Source of the DNA: an uncultured Lachnospiraceae bacterium
GTDB lineage: Bacteria; Bacillota; Clostridia; Lachnospirales; Lachnospiraceae
Direction of reading: 5' to 3'
DNA length: 64,000 nt
Assembly (NCBI GenBank): GCA_946631295.1
Contig: CAMOZY010000001.1
Location: forward strand, 92,573 to 156,572
A program made the position numbers and the translations under genes. The notes beneath the pieces were generated by a model that saw only the letters and a program-made list of their open reading frames with translations, had not been told where the DNA came from and made no database searches. The number at the start of each line of letters is the position of its first letter. Within the stretch, counting starts at the first letter, position 1. This document shows, in pieces, positions 1 through 9,389 of this stretch.

Positions 1-145
1 TAACAATTAGAAGAGCAGCTGCAGCGCAAGCATACGGAAGCAATCTCACCTTCGAAAGCTTTTTCTTCGTAGTGAATGTTGCCGCTATTTTTATATCATT
101 TTCATTTATATCGCCGAGAACTTCGAATAGCTCCTCTGATTTCAT
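1..145 (-). CDS. Putative anti-sigma factor, N-terminal part (runs off the window)
   Basis: Partial gene; only about 48 codons are inside the window. The ATG at 145-143 overlaps the stop of the ECF sigma gene by four bases (ATGA), so the two are translationally coupled. The visible protein begins MKSEELFEVLGDIN, continues with a charged cytosolic stretch, and enters a hydrophobic segment (LLPYACAAAALLIV) that looks like the start of a membrane helix at about residue 36. A short cytosolic head followed by one membrane span, directly downstream of an ECF sigma gene, is the usual layout of clostridial membrane anti-sigma factors. The family is inferred from position and this start; the extracellular part is not visible. 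Confidence 0.6.
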   Translation of the reverse strand, partial: MKSEELFEVLGDINENDIKIAATFTTKKKLSKVRLLPYACAAAALLIV

Positions 146-702
146 ATGATATAACCCCTTCCTCTTAAATGAGACCTTAGCTCCTTTCGGATCCTGCTAA
201 GCGTTACAGACACATTATTATTGGTTGTAGCAAAACGGCTAGCAATATCTGAAATGGAATCTGCATACCAATATCTTCTGATAAACATGAATTTTTGAAT
301 ATCCGGAAGTGACGATAGAAAAATATCCATTTCTTTTTTCAGTTCGCTTTTTAGGATAGTTTCTTCTGGAGATTCATTTCCCGAAACAACATCTTCCAAT
401 TCCTCCAAGATCAGGTCAATATTGTTTCCACCTCTTTTTACCCGGTGTTTTTCCTTATATCTGTTAATAGAGAGATTCCTTGTGATCTTCCCCAAAAATG
501 AAGACAAAAGAGAAGGCTTTTGCGGAGGCATGGAATTCCATGCGTGAAGCCATGTATCATTCACGCACTCTTTTGCATCTTCGTCATCGGATAATATATT
601 CCAAGCAATGGTCATGCAATAGGAACCATATTTAGCGGATGATTCTGATATTGCCTGCTCATCTCTCACCCAGTATAGCTTTACTATTTCCTCATCCTTC
701 AT
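142..702 (-). CDS. RNA polymerase sigma factor, ECF (sigma-70) family
   Basis: Alternative sigma factor of about 186 residues that would direct RNA polymerase to a small stress or envelope regulon. Region 2 is visible in the N-terminal half (DDEDAKECVNDTWLHAWN, the DAEDLVQ-like helix and its aromatic residues). Region 4 is at the C-terminus (LPDIQKFMFIRRYWYADSIS, then a helix-turn-helix ending VSVTLSRIRKELR). I chose the ATG at 702 over the one at 732 because GTGAGG lies about 9 bases before the former and nothing like a ribosome binding site precedes the latter. The downstream partner overlaps by 4 bp and is a probable anti-sigma factor. The target regulon cannot be deduced. Confidence 0.88.
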   Translation of the reverse strand: MKDEEIVKLYWVRDEQAISESSAKYGSYCMTIAWNILSDDEDAKECVNDTWLHAWNSMPPQKPSLLSSFLGKITRNLSINRYKEKHRVKRGGNNIDLILEELEDVVSGNESPEETILKSELKKEMDIFLSSLPDIQKFMFIRRYWYADSISDIASRFATTNNNVSVTLSRIRKELRSHLRGRGYII

Positions 703-718
703 CTTCCGGAACCTCACT

Positions 719-750
719 ATTATAGACAACATATATCGGTAAAACTTACA
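719..750 (-). promoter_or_regulatory. Candidate promoter of the sigma factor gene
   Basis: On the minus strand TGTAAG (750-745) and TGTC (728-725) are 16 bases apart, which resembles ECF-type promoters and would allow autoregulation. A TATAAT (724-719) overlaps the same place but has no good -35 box. Weak evidence either way. Confidence 0.25.
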
Positions 751-824
751 CTTATTTCATAAAGATATCTAAATAATATTAGTCGGCTCATAATACTATA
801 CCGTCTATATGTACAAGAATGTTG

Positions 825-853
825 AAAAAGAGCTCGACTTTGCCGCCGAGCTC
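825..853 (-). terminator. Rho-independent terminator after the EAL gene
   Basis: On the minus strand GAGCTCG, a 10-base loop and CGAGCTC are followed by TTTTTC. It lies about 37 bases past the stop of the EAL gene at 890 and closes the kinase-EAL pair. Confidence 0.8.
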
Positions 854-889
854 CAGTTTTCTTCATCTATGTATCTTTCATCAATGTAT

Positions 890-2857
890 TTATGACGCCA
901 TCATAGCCTTTCTGCAGAATTCCTTAAATTCCCTCTCAGGCATGGGCTTTGCAAAATAGAAGCCCTGTATGTATTCACAGCCCATCTCCGAGAACCAGTC
1001 AGCCTTTTCCTTATCTTCAACACCCTCTACAACTATCTCAGCACCGAGGCTCTTAAGAAGGCTTATGGTCTGTCTCATTATTTCATAGCTTCTCTGATCG
1101 GTGAGACTGTCGACCAGTGATTTATCGAGCTTTATTATTCTGTAAGGGAAGCTCATCATTCTTCCGAGGTTCGAATAACCCGAGCCGTAATCATCTAGCG
1201 AGAATCCGTTTCCGTTACCGGAAATATCATTCATCGTCCTTAAAACAGCTTCAGCAACATAATCGGATGCTGTTTCGGTTATCTCAAAATTGATCCTGTC
1301 CGGTGCTATCGAATACTGTTCAAGAACTTCCTTTATCTTATCAGCCATATTGGATTGCATGCACTGCACTACGGAAAGATTGACTTCCACAAATCTGATT
1401 CCGGTGTTCTCTTCTTCCATATCAGCCATGAATCTGCACACATCGTTAATTACAAATTCACCGATCTGAAGAATGCTTCCGCTCTTTTCCGCAGCAGGTA
1501 TGAACAATCCGGGGGATATAAATCCAAGCTGATCATCCTTCAGTCTTATGAGTGCTTCAGCTGAAACAAACTTGCCTTCCCTGGTTGAATAGATCGGCTG
1601 GTAGTACATCTCGAATCTGTCATTCTTGATGGCATCGGATATTATCCTGTCGATATTGTTCTTAACTATGAAGTCCTTCTCGGGAGCCATCTCGGAATAT
1701 CTGACGTATTTATTGAGGGGGACAGCATTATGATAAGTCTCGGACAGCTTGATAAGTGCTCTTTCATTTCCTATTTCGTTGGGAACGATGACACCGCATA
1801 TCGCAAAATCAAGTTTCAGTCTGATGCCATCCACAACGAACAGATCTCTCAGTTTCGGGATCATGGTCTGTGCAGTGCTCTCAATGACTGAAACATTGTA
1901 ATCGCCCCTGATAACAAATGCAAAGAGTCCGTTCTTGAGGTAGTAGAGGTTCATGTCCTCCTTAAAACTCATCTTGAACATCGAGTAAAAGCTGTCAGCG
2001 ATGTCATGAAGAAGAGTCGTATACATCTCAGCTCCGAGAGCAGTCCTGATGGATGCCACATTGCGAAGCTTACCGAACATAACAAATGCATCATCTCCGG
2101 AGGCATATACATTCCTGATGCTGCGCCTGTATGCTGTGTAGGATTTTGCTCCGGTTTCCATATCCAGATATTCTTCCGGACTGATAACAAAGAAGCTGAG
2201 TATCAGAGCACTGATTGCAAATCCGAACATCTGAGCAAGAATATTCGGATACATATACTGAACTTCGAAAGAGATTATATTGAGCGGGAATACTACGATA
2301 AGAACAGCAAACTTAACCTTGTCGAGCTGACCCTTTTTAAAGCTGTACAGAATATGAATGAATGAAAAAATTACAAAGTAATATCCGACGCAGACAACTA
2401 CCCATATTAAAGGTCCGCGATGATATTCGGTATCCAGCTCACCTATCTGGGTGTAATAGAAGATCGAATGAGTAAATATATTGGAGATGACTATCGCGAT
2501 CTCTGCGATGACAGGAGTTATGAACGCAAATCTGAGAAGCGGTTTCTTCATGATGAGCCGGAAAGTACCGGTCATCCTTCCGACCATATAGATATATGCG
2601 GCATAATTAAGGACATTGAGGATATTGTAAATTGAACACCAGAATTCCCTGAATGCGACTGTGCCGGATATTGGCTTCATCAGAGAAAGAGGGGCGGCAC
2701 GGAAGATATCCGTTACGGTGAGAACAAGAAGTATCATGACATAATGAACAAACGCGCGGTTCTCCTTGCCACGATACATTCGCCTGAATATTAATGATGC
2801 AAGAAGCGCAGTCAGCACAAAAATTGCTGCCACGTCCAGATAATATAGTCTGTACAT
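890..2857 (-). CDS. Membrane EAL-domain c-di-GMP phosphodiesterase
   Basis: Membrane-bound protein of about 655 residues that should hydrolyse c-di-GMP. The N-terminal ~230 residues form roughly seven hydrophobic helices, a sensor-like module. A degenerate GGDEF-like region without a GGDEF motif follows (about 235-390). The C-terminal EAL domain (about 395-650) keeps its key residues: AEALIR (the EAL Glu), VNLSVVQ (Asn), FEITET (Glu), LDDYGSGYSN (Asp pair), IKLDKSL (Lys), VVEGVE (Glu) and IQGFYF. An active enzyme is therefore expected. I prefer ATG 2857, which follows GAGGGCAGAT, to the GTG at 2869. It lies 77 bp behind the hybrid kinase gene and is probably co-transcribed with it. The signal sensed is unknown. 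Confidence 0.88.
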   Translation of the reverse strand: MYRLYYLDVAAIFVLTALLASLIFRRMYRGKENRAFVHYVMILLVLTVTDIFRAAPLSLMKPISGTVAFREFWCSIYNILNVLNYAAYIYMVGRMTGTFRLIMKKPLLRFAFITPVIAEIAIVISNIFTHSIFYYTQIGELDTEYHRGPLIWVVVCVGYYFVIFSFIHILYSFKKGQLDKVKFAVLIVVFPLNIISFEVQYMYPNILAQMFGFAISALILSFFVISPEEYLDMETGAKSYTAYRRSIRNVYASGDDAFVMFGKLRNVASIRTALGAEMYTTLLHDIADSFYSMFKMSFKEDMNLYYLKNGLFAFVIRGDYNVSVIESTAQTMIPKLRDLFVVDGIRLKLDFAICGVIVPNEIGNERALIKLSETYHNAVPLNKYVRYSEMAPEKDFIVKNNIDRIISDAIKNDRFEMYYQPIYSTREGKFVSAEALIRLKDDQLGFISPGLFIPAAEKSGSILQIGEFVINDVCRFMADMEEENTGIRFVEVNLSVVQCMQSNMADKIKEVLEQYSIAPDRINFEITETASDYVAEAVLRTMNDISGNGNGFSLDDYGSGYSNLGRMMSFPYRIIKLDKSLVDSLTDQRSYEIMRQTISLLKSLGAEIVVEGVEDKEKADWFSEMGCEYIQGFYFAKPMPEREFKEFCRKAMMAS

Positions 2858-2934
2858 ATCTGCCCTCACAATCCCCTATTCTCATAGTCACATATATGAA
2901 AACGGTTTTCAAGAGAGCTAATTCTTAAATAATT

Positions 2935-4830
2935 CTAAACAGCCTTTTCCTTGATAAGTGTCTTGTCAAGACGCTTCATTACAGCTTCTTCGAGTCTCTT
3001 TCCGTTTATGGGTTTCGAAACAAAATCATCAAAGCCCTGTCTGATATATTCGTCCCTTGCACCGGTCAGAGCATTAGCTGTTATCGCTATAAATGAGGTT
3101 CCGGAATTCTTGACTCTCTCTATCTGTCTTGCTCTCTTCAGGGCTTCGACTCCGTCCATGTCGGGCATTATATGATCGAGCAGAACCACATCATAACTGT
3201 TCCTGGAAAGTTCCTCCAGCATCTCTTTTCCACCGGCAACCTGACTGGTCCGAACCTCTGTTTCTTTAAGGAGCATAGCTTCAAGCACGCGGTTTATATC
3301 ATTATCATCAACTATCAGAATCTTTGCATCGGGTGCCTTGAAAAGAGGTCCGGTTATCACCTTATCTCCGGACAGCAGATCATCGTCCGAATTATCTACA
3401 AGATCCGACTCCTCTGCGATCTTCTGAGGTATGGTCACGGTAAAGACAGATCCCTTGCCGACATTACTGCTGACCTTTATATCTCCTTCCATCATGTCCG
3501 TAAGTTTTGACACTATGGAAAGTCCGAGACCGAGCCCCTCTCCGCTTCTTGAATGCACATCGCCGGATCTGTCAAAAGTTCCGAATATGCCTCCAAGTTC
3601 CTCTTCCTTTATTCCTATTCCCGTGTCGGAAACCCTTATCTCCATCTCCACCATTCCGGCAGCGGTTTCCTTTGATCCGACGTACATGCTGACATTACCG
3701 TTATCCGTGAACTTGATACCGTTATCTATCAGATTGATCATGATCTGTCGTATTCTGACACAGTCTCCGACAAGCATCTCAGGGACAAGCGACCCAAGAT
3801 CACAGCTTAAGTTCAGTCCTTTCCTTTCTGCAGCAGGCTGACACAGCTTGAAGATCTCCCTTACAAGAGTCTCAACCTTATAAGGTGCATTTACTATCTC
3901 AAGCTTTCCTGCCTCGATATCGGAGTAATCAAGGATCTTGTTGATAGTATCCATAAGGCTTTTTCCGGCAGTTGCAATATCACGTGCATATCCGGTTATA
4001 TATTCGTCGCTGCTCTCCCTGAGGATCATTTCATCCATTCCGAGAACTGTATTCATCGGAGTCTTTATCTCGCGGGATATGGACCTGAGGAATTCACTCT
4101 TGATCCTCTTTGCTTTTTCGGATTCGATCCTGCAGGAATCAAGCTCGATCAGTGTTTCCTGAAGATGTGCATAATCAGGTGTCTCCACAAAAAGAAGTAT
4201 TATAAGCACGCTGATCGATCCGAAGAAGAATGTAAGAAGCGTCCCCGGAAAAACAAGCGCCTGAAGAAGTGTACCGAATATTATGAATACAAATCCGGAA
4301 AAAGAAAGAATTTCCCTGAGTTCAAGATTCTTATGATGGATCAGGGCATACATGAAACCGTATGTCACGAAATAGAAAGTCGGAATATAGCACAGATAGT
4401 GAAGAGGACCGAACATATAGTTCATGTTCTCATCAAAATAGAATATCCATCCCGTCTTAAGATTGACGGCCAAAACTATCGTGTAAGCAATGGCAATACC
4501 AAAGTTCACCTTTGCCAAAATCTTAAAGGCTCTTGTCATCTCGCCGACAAAAGCTTCCGCATATCTCAGATATGCATAGCCGCTTACCGCGGCAAAAAAG
4601 AAATAGATCGTGTTGGAAAGCAGAACAACCGCATAAGGAAAAACATCACTGTGATTGATGGTCACAGCACCGAAGATATCAAACACAAGTCCGCCAAGGA
4701 CAGAGATCATCAGGATCAGAAATCTCTTATATCTGTCAGTCCTTTTTCTGCGCATCAGAATAAGACACGCAATGGATATGACCATAAAACAGACGGAAGC
4801 TGATTCAAATGAAATGTTGTACTGATTCAT
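2935..4830 (-). CDS. Membrane hybrid histidine kinase/response regulator with H-box His replaced by Arg
   Basis: A 631-residue protein: about seven N-terminal membrane helices (1-220), a HisKA-like dimerisation helix pair, a HATPase_c domain (N-box LIDNGIKFT, G1 DTGIGI, G2 GEGLGLGLSI) and a C-terminal receiver (ILIVDDND, LLDHIMPDMDG with phospho-acceptor Asp, KP near the end). The H-box reads SISREIKTPMN where the family has SHEIRTP. The codon at 4074-4072 is CGC, so residue 253 is Arg instead of the phospho-accepting His. Autophosphorylation at the usual place is therefore not possible; the protein may be a pseudokinase, an allosteric scaffold, or a partner phosphorylated by another kinase. 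The next gene is an EAL phosphodiesterase, the likely functional partner. Confidence 0.88.
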   Translation of the reverse strand: MNQYNISFESASVCFMVISIACLILMRRKRTDRYKRFLILMISVLGGLVFDIFGAVTINHSDVFPYAVVLLSNTIYFFFAAVSGYAYLRYAEAFVGEMTRAFKILAKVNFGIAIAYTIVLAVNLKTGWIFYFDENMNYMFGPLHYLCYIPTFYFVTYGFMYALIHHKNLELREILSFSGFVFIIFGTLLQALVFPGTLLTFFFGSISVLIILLFVETPDYAHLQETLIELDSCRIESEKAKRIKSEFLRSISREIKTPMNTVLGMDEMILRESSDEYITGYARDIATAGKSLMDTINKILDYSDIEAGKLEIVNAPYKVETLVREIFKLCQPAAERKGLNLSCDLGSLVPEMLVGDCVRIRQIMINLIDNGIKFTDNGNVSMYVGSKETAAGMVEMEIRVSDTGIGIKEEELGGIFGTFDRSGDVHSRSGEGLGLGLSIVSKLTDMMEGDIKVSSNVGKGSVFTVTIPQKIAEESDLVDNSDDDLLSGDKVITGPLFKAPDAKILIVDDNDINRVLEAMLLKETEVRTSQVAGGKEMLEELSRNSYDVVLLDHIMPDMDGVEALKRARQIERVKNSGTSFIAITANALTGARDEYIRQGFDDFVSKPINGKRLEEAVMKRLDKTLIKEKAV

Positions 4831-4957
4831 TCAGTCTTGTTCATTCATGCGAAAGAACAAAGATGTTCTGCGCAGCGGAATCCTCCTTCAGATTTTTAAC
4901 CGCATATATTATATGATATTTTCAGGCAAAATACCATTTTAGTATTTAGGCCAGGCA

Positions 4958-4995
4958 ACAAAATACCCGGGAAGCGCAAAACGCCTTCCGGGTAT
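4958..4995 (-). terminator. Terminator at the end of the mannan operon
   Basis: On the minus strand ATACCCGG and CCGGGTAT close a GC-rich stem with one internal mismatch, followed by TTTTGTTG. It lies about 21 bases after the GH36 stop. Confidence 0.8.
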
Positions 4996-5016
4996 GGATC
5001 ACATGCCTTTTATTTT

Positions 5017-7320
5017 TCAGTTTTCTCTTTCTGTTATCTCAAGCATCATCTGTCCGTATTCGCCCCACAGAACCGGCATCAGGATTCCCGCATTCATAAG
5101 GCTTCTTCCGCTCACGCAGCCCGGAGCAAAAACATTCCATGCATGCTTTTTTCCATGGCTGCAGAATCTGCTGCCTTCTGTATCCGCACCGATAAGTTTC
5201 AGATCATATCTTTTTTCGGGGTCAAGACCCTTAAGCTTAATGAGTCTCTTTCCGGTCTGAGGTGAGCCCTTACACTGGACATATGTAAGAAGCGCCCTCT
5301 TTTTATCCTTGGCCACGGACATCCACGCATCATATAGCCCTATATCGGAAACTCTGGCGATACGGTAATAATCCCCTTCTCTAACAATGTCGCCTACTCT
5401 GTGGTATATCGCCACCTGTTCAGGGATGGCCGCTCTCTCTTCATCAGGAATGGCTGTAATATCAAGTTCATATCCAAAAGTTCCGGAAAGAGCAACTGCG
5501 CCCCTTACATCAAATGGCATGACTCTTCCGGATATATGATTGGGAGATGCCGAAACATGCGCTCCCATCGTACTGAGAGGATAGATCATCTCAGTTCCGG
5601 CCTGAATTGATAGTCTCTCGTATGCATCGGTATCATCCGAACACCAAATCTGAGGTGAGAAGAAGAGCATTCCTGCATCATACCTTGCTCCTCCTCCTGA
5701 GCAGTTCTCAAGGAGAAGATCCGGGAACTCTTCAAGAAGCCTTCCCTGCAGCTCGTAAACTCCGAGTGTGTACAGATAGGAGAGCCTTCCCATCTCACTT
5801 CCCTTAAGCCCCAGACTGCCAAGATCTGCCAGCTGTCTGTTCATATCCCACTTTACATATGATATGTCAGCGCTCCTTAGGATCTTTGCAACGCATTCAT
5901 ATACATAGTCCCTGACTTCACTCCTTGTAATGTCCAGAACATACTGATTCCTGATCCTTGTGGGAACTCTTCCGGGAGAGCTGATAGCCCAATCGGGGTG
6001 AGCACGGTACAGATCAGAATCAGGAGAGATCATCTCCGGCTCAAACCATATTCCGAATTTCATACCGATCTTTTCAAGTTCATCGGATAATCTCTTTATA
6101 CCGCCGGGAAGTTTCTTCTCATTGACATGCCAGTCACCGAGTGAGGAATTGTCATCATCACGCTTGCCAAACCATCCGTCATCCATGACAAGCATTTCGA
6201 TGCCGTATTTTTTTGCATCGCTCGCTATTGCAAGAAGCTTCTCCGTATTGAAATTAAAATATGTCGCTTCCCAGTTGTTGATAAGAACAGGACGTTCCAT
6301 GTGAAGATATGGGCTTCTGATCAGATGCGAGCGGTAAAGATCATGGAATATATGACTCATTCCGTCGAAGCCTTCTTCCGTAAAAACAAGAACTGCCTCG
6401 GGAGCCTGAAATGATTCGCCGGGTTTAAGATCCCAGGTGAAATGCTCGGGGCTGATACCGATATATGACCTTACAGTTTCAAACTGGTCCATTCCGGCTC
6501 CGCATACAAAATTTCCGGACCAGATAAGATTCTGGGCATATACGGTGCCATGAGAGTCATCTGTATTCTTTTCGCACAGCGCAGAAAAAGGCTGGAACTG
6601 ATGGGAGCTCTCGCCTCTTGTTGAATAGACTTCAGAATTGCCTCTTGAAATGGGCCTTCTGTCCAGTCTTCTCTCCCTTGCCCAGCTTCCCGATAATGTA
6701 ATAAGTTCGGGCTGATGATTGCCGAATGCGCTAAGATCAAGATCCAGGTTACTGCTGAGAAGTCTGTCAATCATGACAGTGGTGTCAGAATTATTGACCA
6801 CCTTTACACTCTTTACAATGGCATCGCTGTCTTCGAATACCGAATAGGAAAGAAATGCTCTTATCCCGAGAACCTTTTCTTCAAGCTCTATTTCAAGACA
6901 TGCAGCCTTAGAATCTCCGGCAAAAGTTGCCGGCATCCTTACTTTCCTTCCGTCAGCCATGAAGGCATACATATCTTCCTTGGTTTCGGATATTCTGTAA
7001 GAAACATACGTAAACAATGACGAATCATGTCCATCAGGATCACGCAGGGTTATGGCAGGGGTTCTGTAATCTCCTGTTCCTCCGGAAGGAAATTCCAGTC
7101 TTGCCTTATCAAAATAGCAGCCTCTGTCCCTGTCATTTCTTGAAGGAACCGAAGGATTCTCTTTTCCGCCTATAAGGTAAAAAAGATCATCCCTTCCGAC
7201 CCTGCTGCCGTAATATACATTATTCAGAAAACCTTCTTCATCAACCACGGCAAGGCACATGGTAGTATTTGCGGTTTCTATGAAAAACAGTCTGTTTTCT
7301 TCATCATAAAATATTCCCAT
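5017..7320 (-). CDS. Alpha-galactosidase, glycoside hydrolase family 36
   Basis: Cytoplasmic enzyme of about 767 residues that removes alpha-1,6-galactose from galactomanno-oligosaccharides (raffinose-type sugars are also possible). An N-terminal beta-supersandwich (about 1-330) precedes a TIM barrel carrying VMDDGWFG, WFEPEM, the nucleophile motif KWDMNR (Asp near 492) and QIWCSDDTDAYER with the acid/base Asp (near 562). The length matches bacterial GH36 group I enzymes, and no signal peptide is present. The ATG at 7320 is chosen because GGAGGATAAA lies directly before it; the ATG at 7332 would sit on that ribosome binding site. It is the last gene of the operon led by GH130_2, so its product would remove galactose before or during phosphorolysis. 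Confidence 0.93.
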   Translation of the reverse strand: MGIFYDEENRLFFIETANTTMCLAVVDEEGFLNNVYYGSRVGRDDLFYLIGGKENPSVPSRNDRDRGCYFDKARLEFPSGGTGDYRTPAITLRDPDGHDSSLFTYVSYRISETKEDMYAFMADGRKVRMPATFAGDSKAACLEIELEEKVLGIRAFLSYSVFEDSDAIVKSVKVVNNSDTTVMIDRLLSSNLDLDLSAFGNHQPELITLSGSWARERRLDRRPISRGNSEVYSTRGESSHQFQPFSALCEKNTDDSHGTVYAQNLIWSGNFVCGAGMDQFETVRSYIGISPEHFTWDLKPGESFQAPEAVLVFTEEGFDGMSHIFHDLYRSHLIRSPYLHMERPVLINNWEATYFNFNTEKLLAIASDAKKYGIEMLVMDDGWFGKRDDDNSSLGDWHVNEKKLPGGIKRLSDELEKIGMKFGIWFEPEMISPDSDLYRAHPDWAISSPGRVPTRIRNQYVLDITRSEVRDYVYECVAKILRSADISYVKWDMNRQLADLGSLGLKGSEMGRLSYLYTLGVYELQGRLLEEFPDLLLENCSGGGARYDAGMLFFSPQIWCSDDTDAYERLSIQAGTEMIYPLSTMGAHVSASPNHISGRVMPFDVRGAVALSGTFGYELDITAIPDEERAAIPEQVAIYHRVGDIVREGDYYRIARVSDIGLYDAWMSVAKDKKRALLTYVQCKGSPQTGKRLIKLKGLDPEKRYDLKLIGADTEGSRFCSHGKKHAWNVFAPGCVSGRSLMNAGILMPVLWGEYGQMMLEITEREN

Positions 7321-7365
7321 TTTATCCTCCATGGCAGTAAGAGTCTGTAACAGACCGGGCAGATA

Positions 7366-8343
7366 TCAGTCAGCCTTTCTGGTCAGATAGAACTCCTTAA
7401 GTGTTTCCTCTGCAGGCTTTCCAAAGATACCAAATCCCACATCGGTCTTCGGGTCAAAGGGCCATCTGCATACAGCAACCTGATCCCACCAGAAATATCC
7501 GGCAAACCAGGGGATGTCCCATGTAGCCTCCATTGCTGTTCTGTAGAAATCCGACTGTTCCTCAAGAGAAAGTCCCTTCTCCGCCTTGGGTCTGTAATCA
7601 AAAGGATATGCAGAGCATCCGCGTTCGGAACGCATTCCTATCTCGGAAAACATGACAGGCTTTCCGAATTTTTTGTGGCATGCTTCCACCGCCTTCATCT
7701 GAACCGCCCAGCCTTTTCTCATATCATCGGCAGAAACATGTTCTCCGTCAGTCACTGCATAGTAAGCAGAAATACCGACGATATCAACATCCGAGAGCCA
7801 GTCAAAATCCAGTTCATCGCCATGGTTGATATTGTGCATCAGCTTTCCATGATATATGCTGCGGACCTTTTCTATCATCTTCCTGCAGTGATCTGTCTGT
7901 GCATCCATTCCGGCCATCTCACATCCGGTACAGAGCATTTCACAGCCGTTCATTTCAGCGATCCTTGCATAGTGTGACATGAAAGCTGTATAGGATTCAA
8001 ACCACTTATCCCACAAGGACATATTATCGAGAGGGAAGGAAACATGCGCTCTCCAGATTCCGTCAAGGCAGTCAACCATCGGCTTGAGACACACTTTAAG
8101 TCCGAGATCCTTCGCGGTTCTTATGGCATAGATAACATCCTCGTCAGTCTGGGTTCTTCCGTATACGGGATGGATACTGAGTGAATGATATGTATCCATG
8201 TAATTGTTAACAGTGATGCAGATCCAGTCACAGCCATCGGAAGCAAGTCTCTTCATGGTCTCTCTGGCTTCCTGTGTCATATAATCTCCGGGGCGTGAAT
8301 TAAATCCCCAGCTGAATCCTCTGCAGAATATTTCCCTGTTCAT
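7366..8343 (-). CDS. Intracellular beta-mannanase/mannosidase, GH113-like
   Basis: A 325-residue TIM-barrel hydrolase resembling GH113 endo-beta-1,4-mannanases and related manno-oligosaccharide hydrolases. Catalytic Glu residues are visible: the acid/base in CTGCEMAG (Glu142) and the nucleophile in MFSEIGMRS (Glu234). Aromatic residues in FAGYFWWDQ line the expected cleft. There is no signal peptide, so it acts on imported oligosaccharides. A good site (GGAAGGATTTCATT) precedes the ATG. Neighbours on the same strand are manA upstream and GH36 downstream, the gene company of the Roseburia mannan locus. The GH113 call rests on motifs and context; endo versus exo action cannot be decided here. 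Confidence 0.8.
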   Translation of the reverse strand: MNREIFCRGFSWGFNSRPGDYMTQEARETMKRLASDGCDWICITVNNYMDTYHSLSIHPVYGRTQTDEDVIYAIRTAKDLGLKVCLKPMVDCLDGIWRAHVSFPLDNMSLWDKWFESYTAFMSHYARIAEMNGCEMLCTGCEMAGMDAQTDHCRKMIEKVRSIYHGKLMHNINHGDELDFDWLSDVDIVGISAYYAVTDGEHVSADDMRKGWAVQMKAVEACHKKFGKPVMFSEIGMRSERGCSAYPFDYRPKAEKGLSLEEQSDFYRTAMEATWDIPWFAGYFWWDQVAVCRWPFDPKTDVGFGIFGKPAEETLKEFYLTRKAD

Positions 8344-8393
8344 AATGAAATCCTTCCAATGCGGAATCTCATCCGCTTTTTTTTGTTTGCAGC

Positions 8394-9338
8394 CTACGCA
8401 GGCATGCAGGATATGATAAGCTCCATATCTCCGGAAAGTTCAACCCGCTTTGCTCCTTCGGCGGTTATAAGCATATGACTTCCTTTTTTGACATCAGTGT
8501 CATAAATCTTTCCGCTTCCTTTTATTACAGTCGCACATAAAAAGCCGGCTTCAGAGCTGAAAGAAAACTCACCCTTTACGGAAATTTCGGCTACTTTGTA
8601 ATGATTGCAGGAAATAAGTTCATTCACCGAATTGTCAGCCATATTACCGGTTTTTATAACCTGCTTATCCTCAGGAAGAGCCGGAACGGTTATGACATCC
8701 TTGCTCTGATCAAGATGTAACTGTCTGGGTTTTCCGTTCTGAAGCCTTCCGTAATCATAAAGTCTGTAGGTTATGTCACTGGACTGCTGAGTTTCGAGAA
8801 CGCATACACCGCCTGTTATCGCATGGACCGTTCCGGGTTCTATCTGAATCATATCTCCGGGCTTTATCTTAACTCTGCGTATCAGTCTGTCCCATTCTCC
8901 GTTATCGATCATACGGATCAGTTCTTCCTTACTCTCAGCGTTATGTCCGGCAACCAGCTCTCCGTTTTCGGGGCAGTCCAGAACGTACCAGCATTCTGTC
9001 TTTCCGAGCGATCCGTTTTCATGCACTCCGGCATATTTATCATCAGGGTGTACCTGTATGCTAAGATCATCCCTGGCATCAATGATCTTGATAAGAAGAG
9101 GGAATCTGTCACCGGATGCATTTCCGAATAGTTCCCTGTGTTCATCCCACAATTCCGAAAGTTTTTTCCCGTTGTATTCTCCGCCGCAGGCAACGCTTTC
9201 TCCGGATGGATGAGCTGAAATACCCCAGCATTCTCCGATATCATCACCCGGTTCATCATACCCGAACTCATCGCGAAGTCTTGTTCCGCCCCATATGGTA
9301 TGAGAAAAATATGGTTTTAACATAATAAACTTTTCCAC
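8394..9338 (-). CDS. manA: Mannose-6-phosphate isomerase, class I
   Basis: Zinc-dependent cytosolic isomerase of 314 residues converting mannose-6-phosphate to fructose-6-phosphate. Family marks seen: LKPYFSHTIWGGTRL at the N-terminus, the metal-site motif IQVHPDD, GKTECWYVLD, and the second His motif GTVHAITGG with LETQQSSDITYRLYDY behind it. The length is that of the short Firmicute form. The start is a GTG at 9338, because GGAGG lies 9 bases before it; the first in-frame ATG (9323) is too far from that site. In this operon it takes mannose, released as mannose-1-phosphate by the GH130 phosphorylases and mutated to the 6-phosphate, into glycolysis. Confidence 0.93.
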   Translation of the reverse strand: MEKFIMLKPYFSHTIWGGTRLRDEFGYDEPGDDIGECWGISAHPSGESVACGGEYNGKKLSELWDEHRELFGNASGDRFPLLIKIIDARDDLSIQVHPDDKYAGVHENGSLGKTECWYVLDCPENGELVAGHNAESKEELIRMIDNGEWDRLIRRVKIKPGDMIQIEPGTVHAITGGVCVLETQQSSDITYRLYDYGRLQNGKPRQLHLDQSKDVITVPALPEDKQVIKTGNMADNSVNELISCNHYKVAEISVKGEFSFSSEAGFLCATVIKGSGKIYDTDVKKGSHMLITAEGAKRVELSGDMELIISCMPA

Positions 9339-9389
9339 TGATCTGTTCCTCCAGCTGACATATCGGAATAGGCCGGATATGTTCTTTTT

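Noticed and set aside
4831..4900. A leader peptide before the hybrid kinase, after an AGGAGG
   Set aside because: No ATG at proper distance from the AGGAGG; only a CTG-start frame, which is too weak to call.
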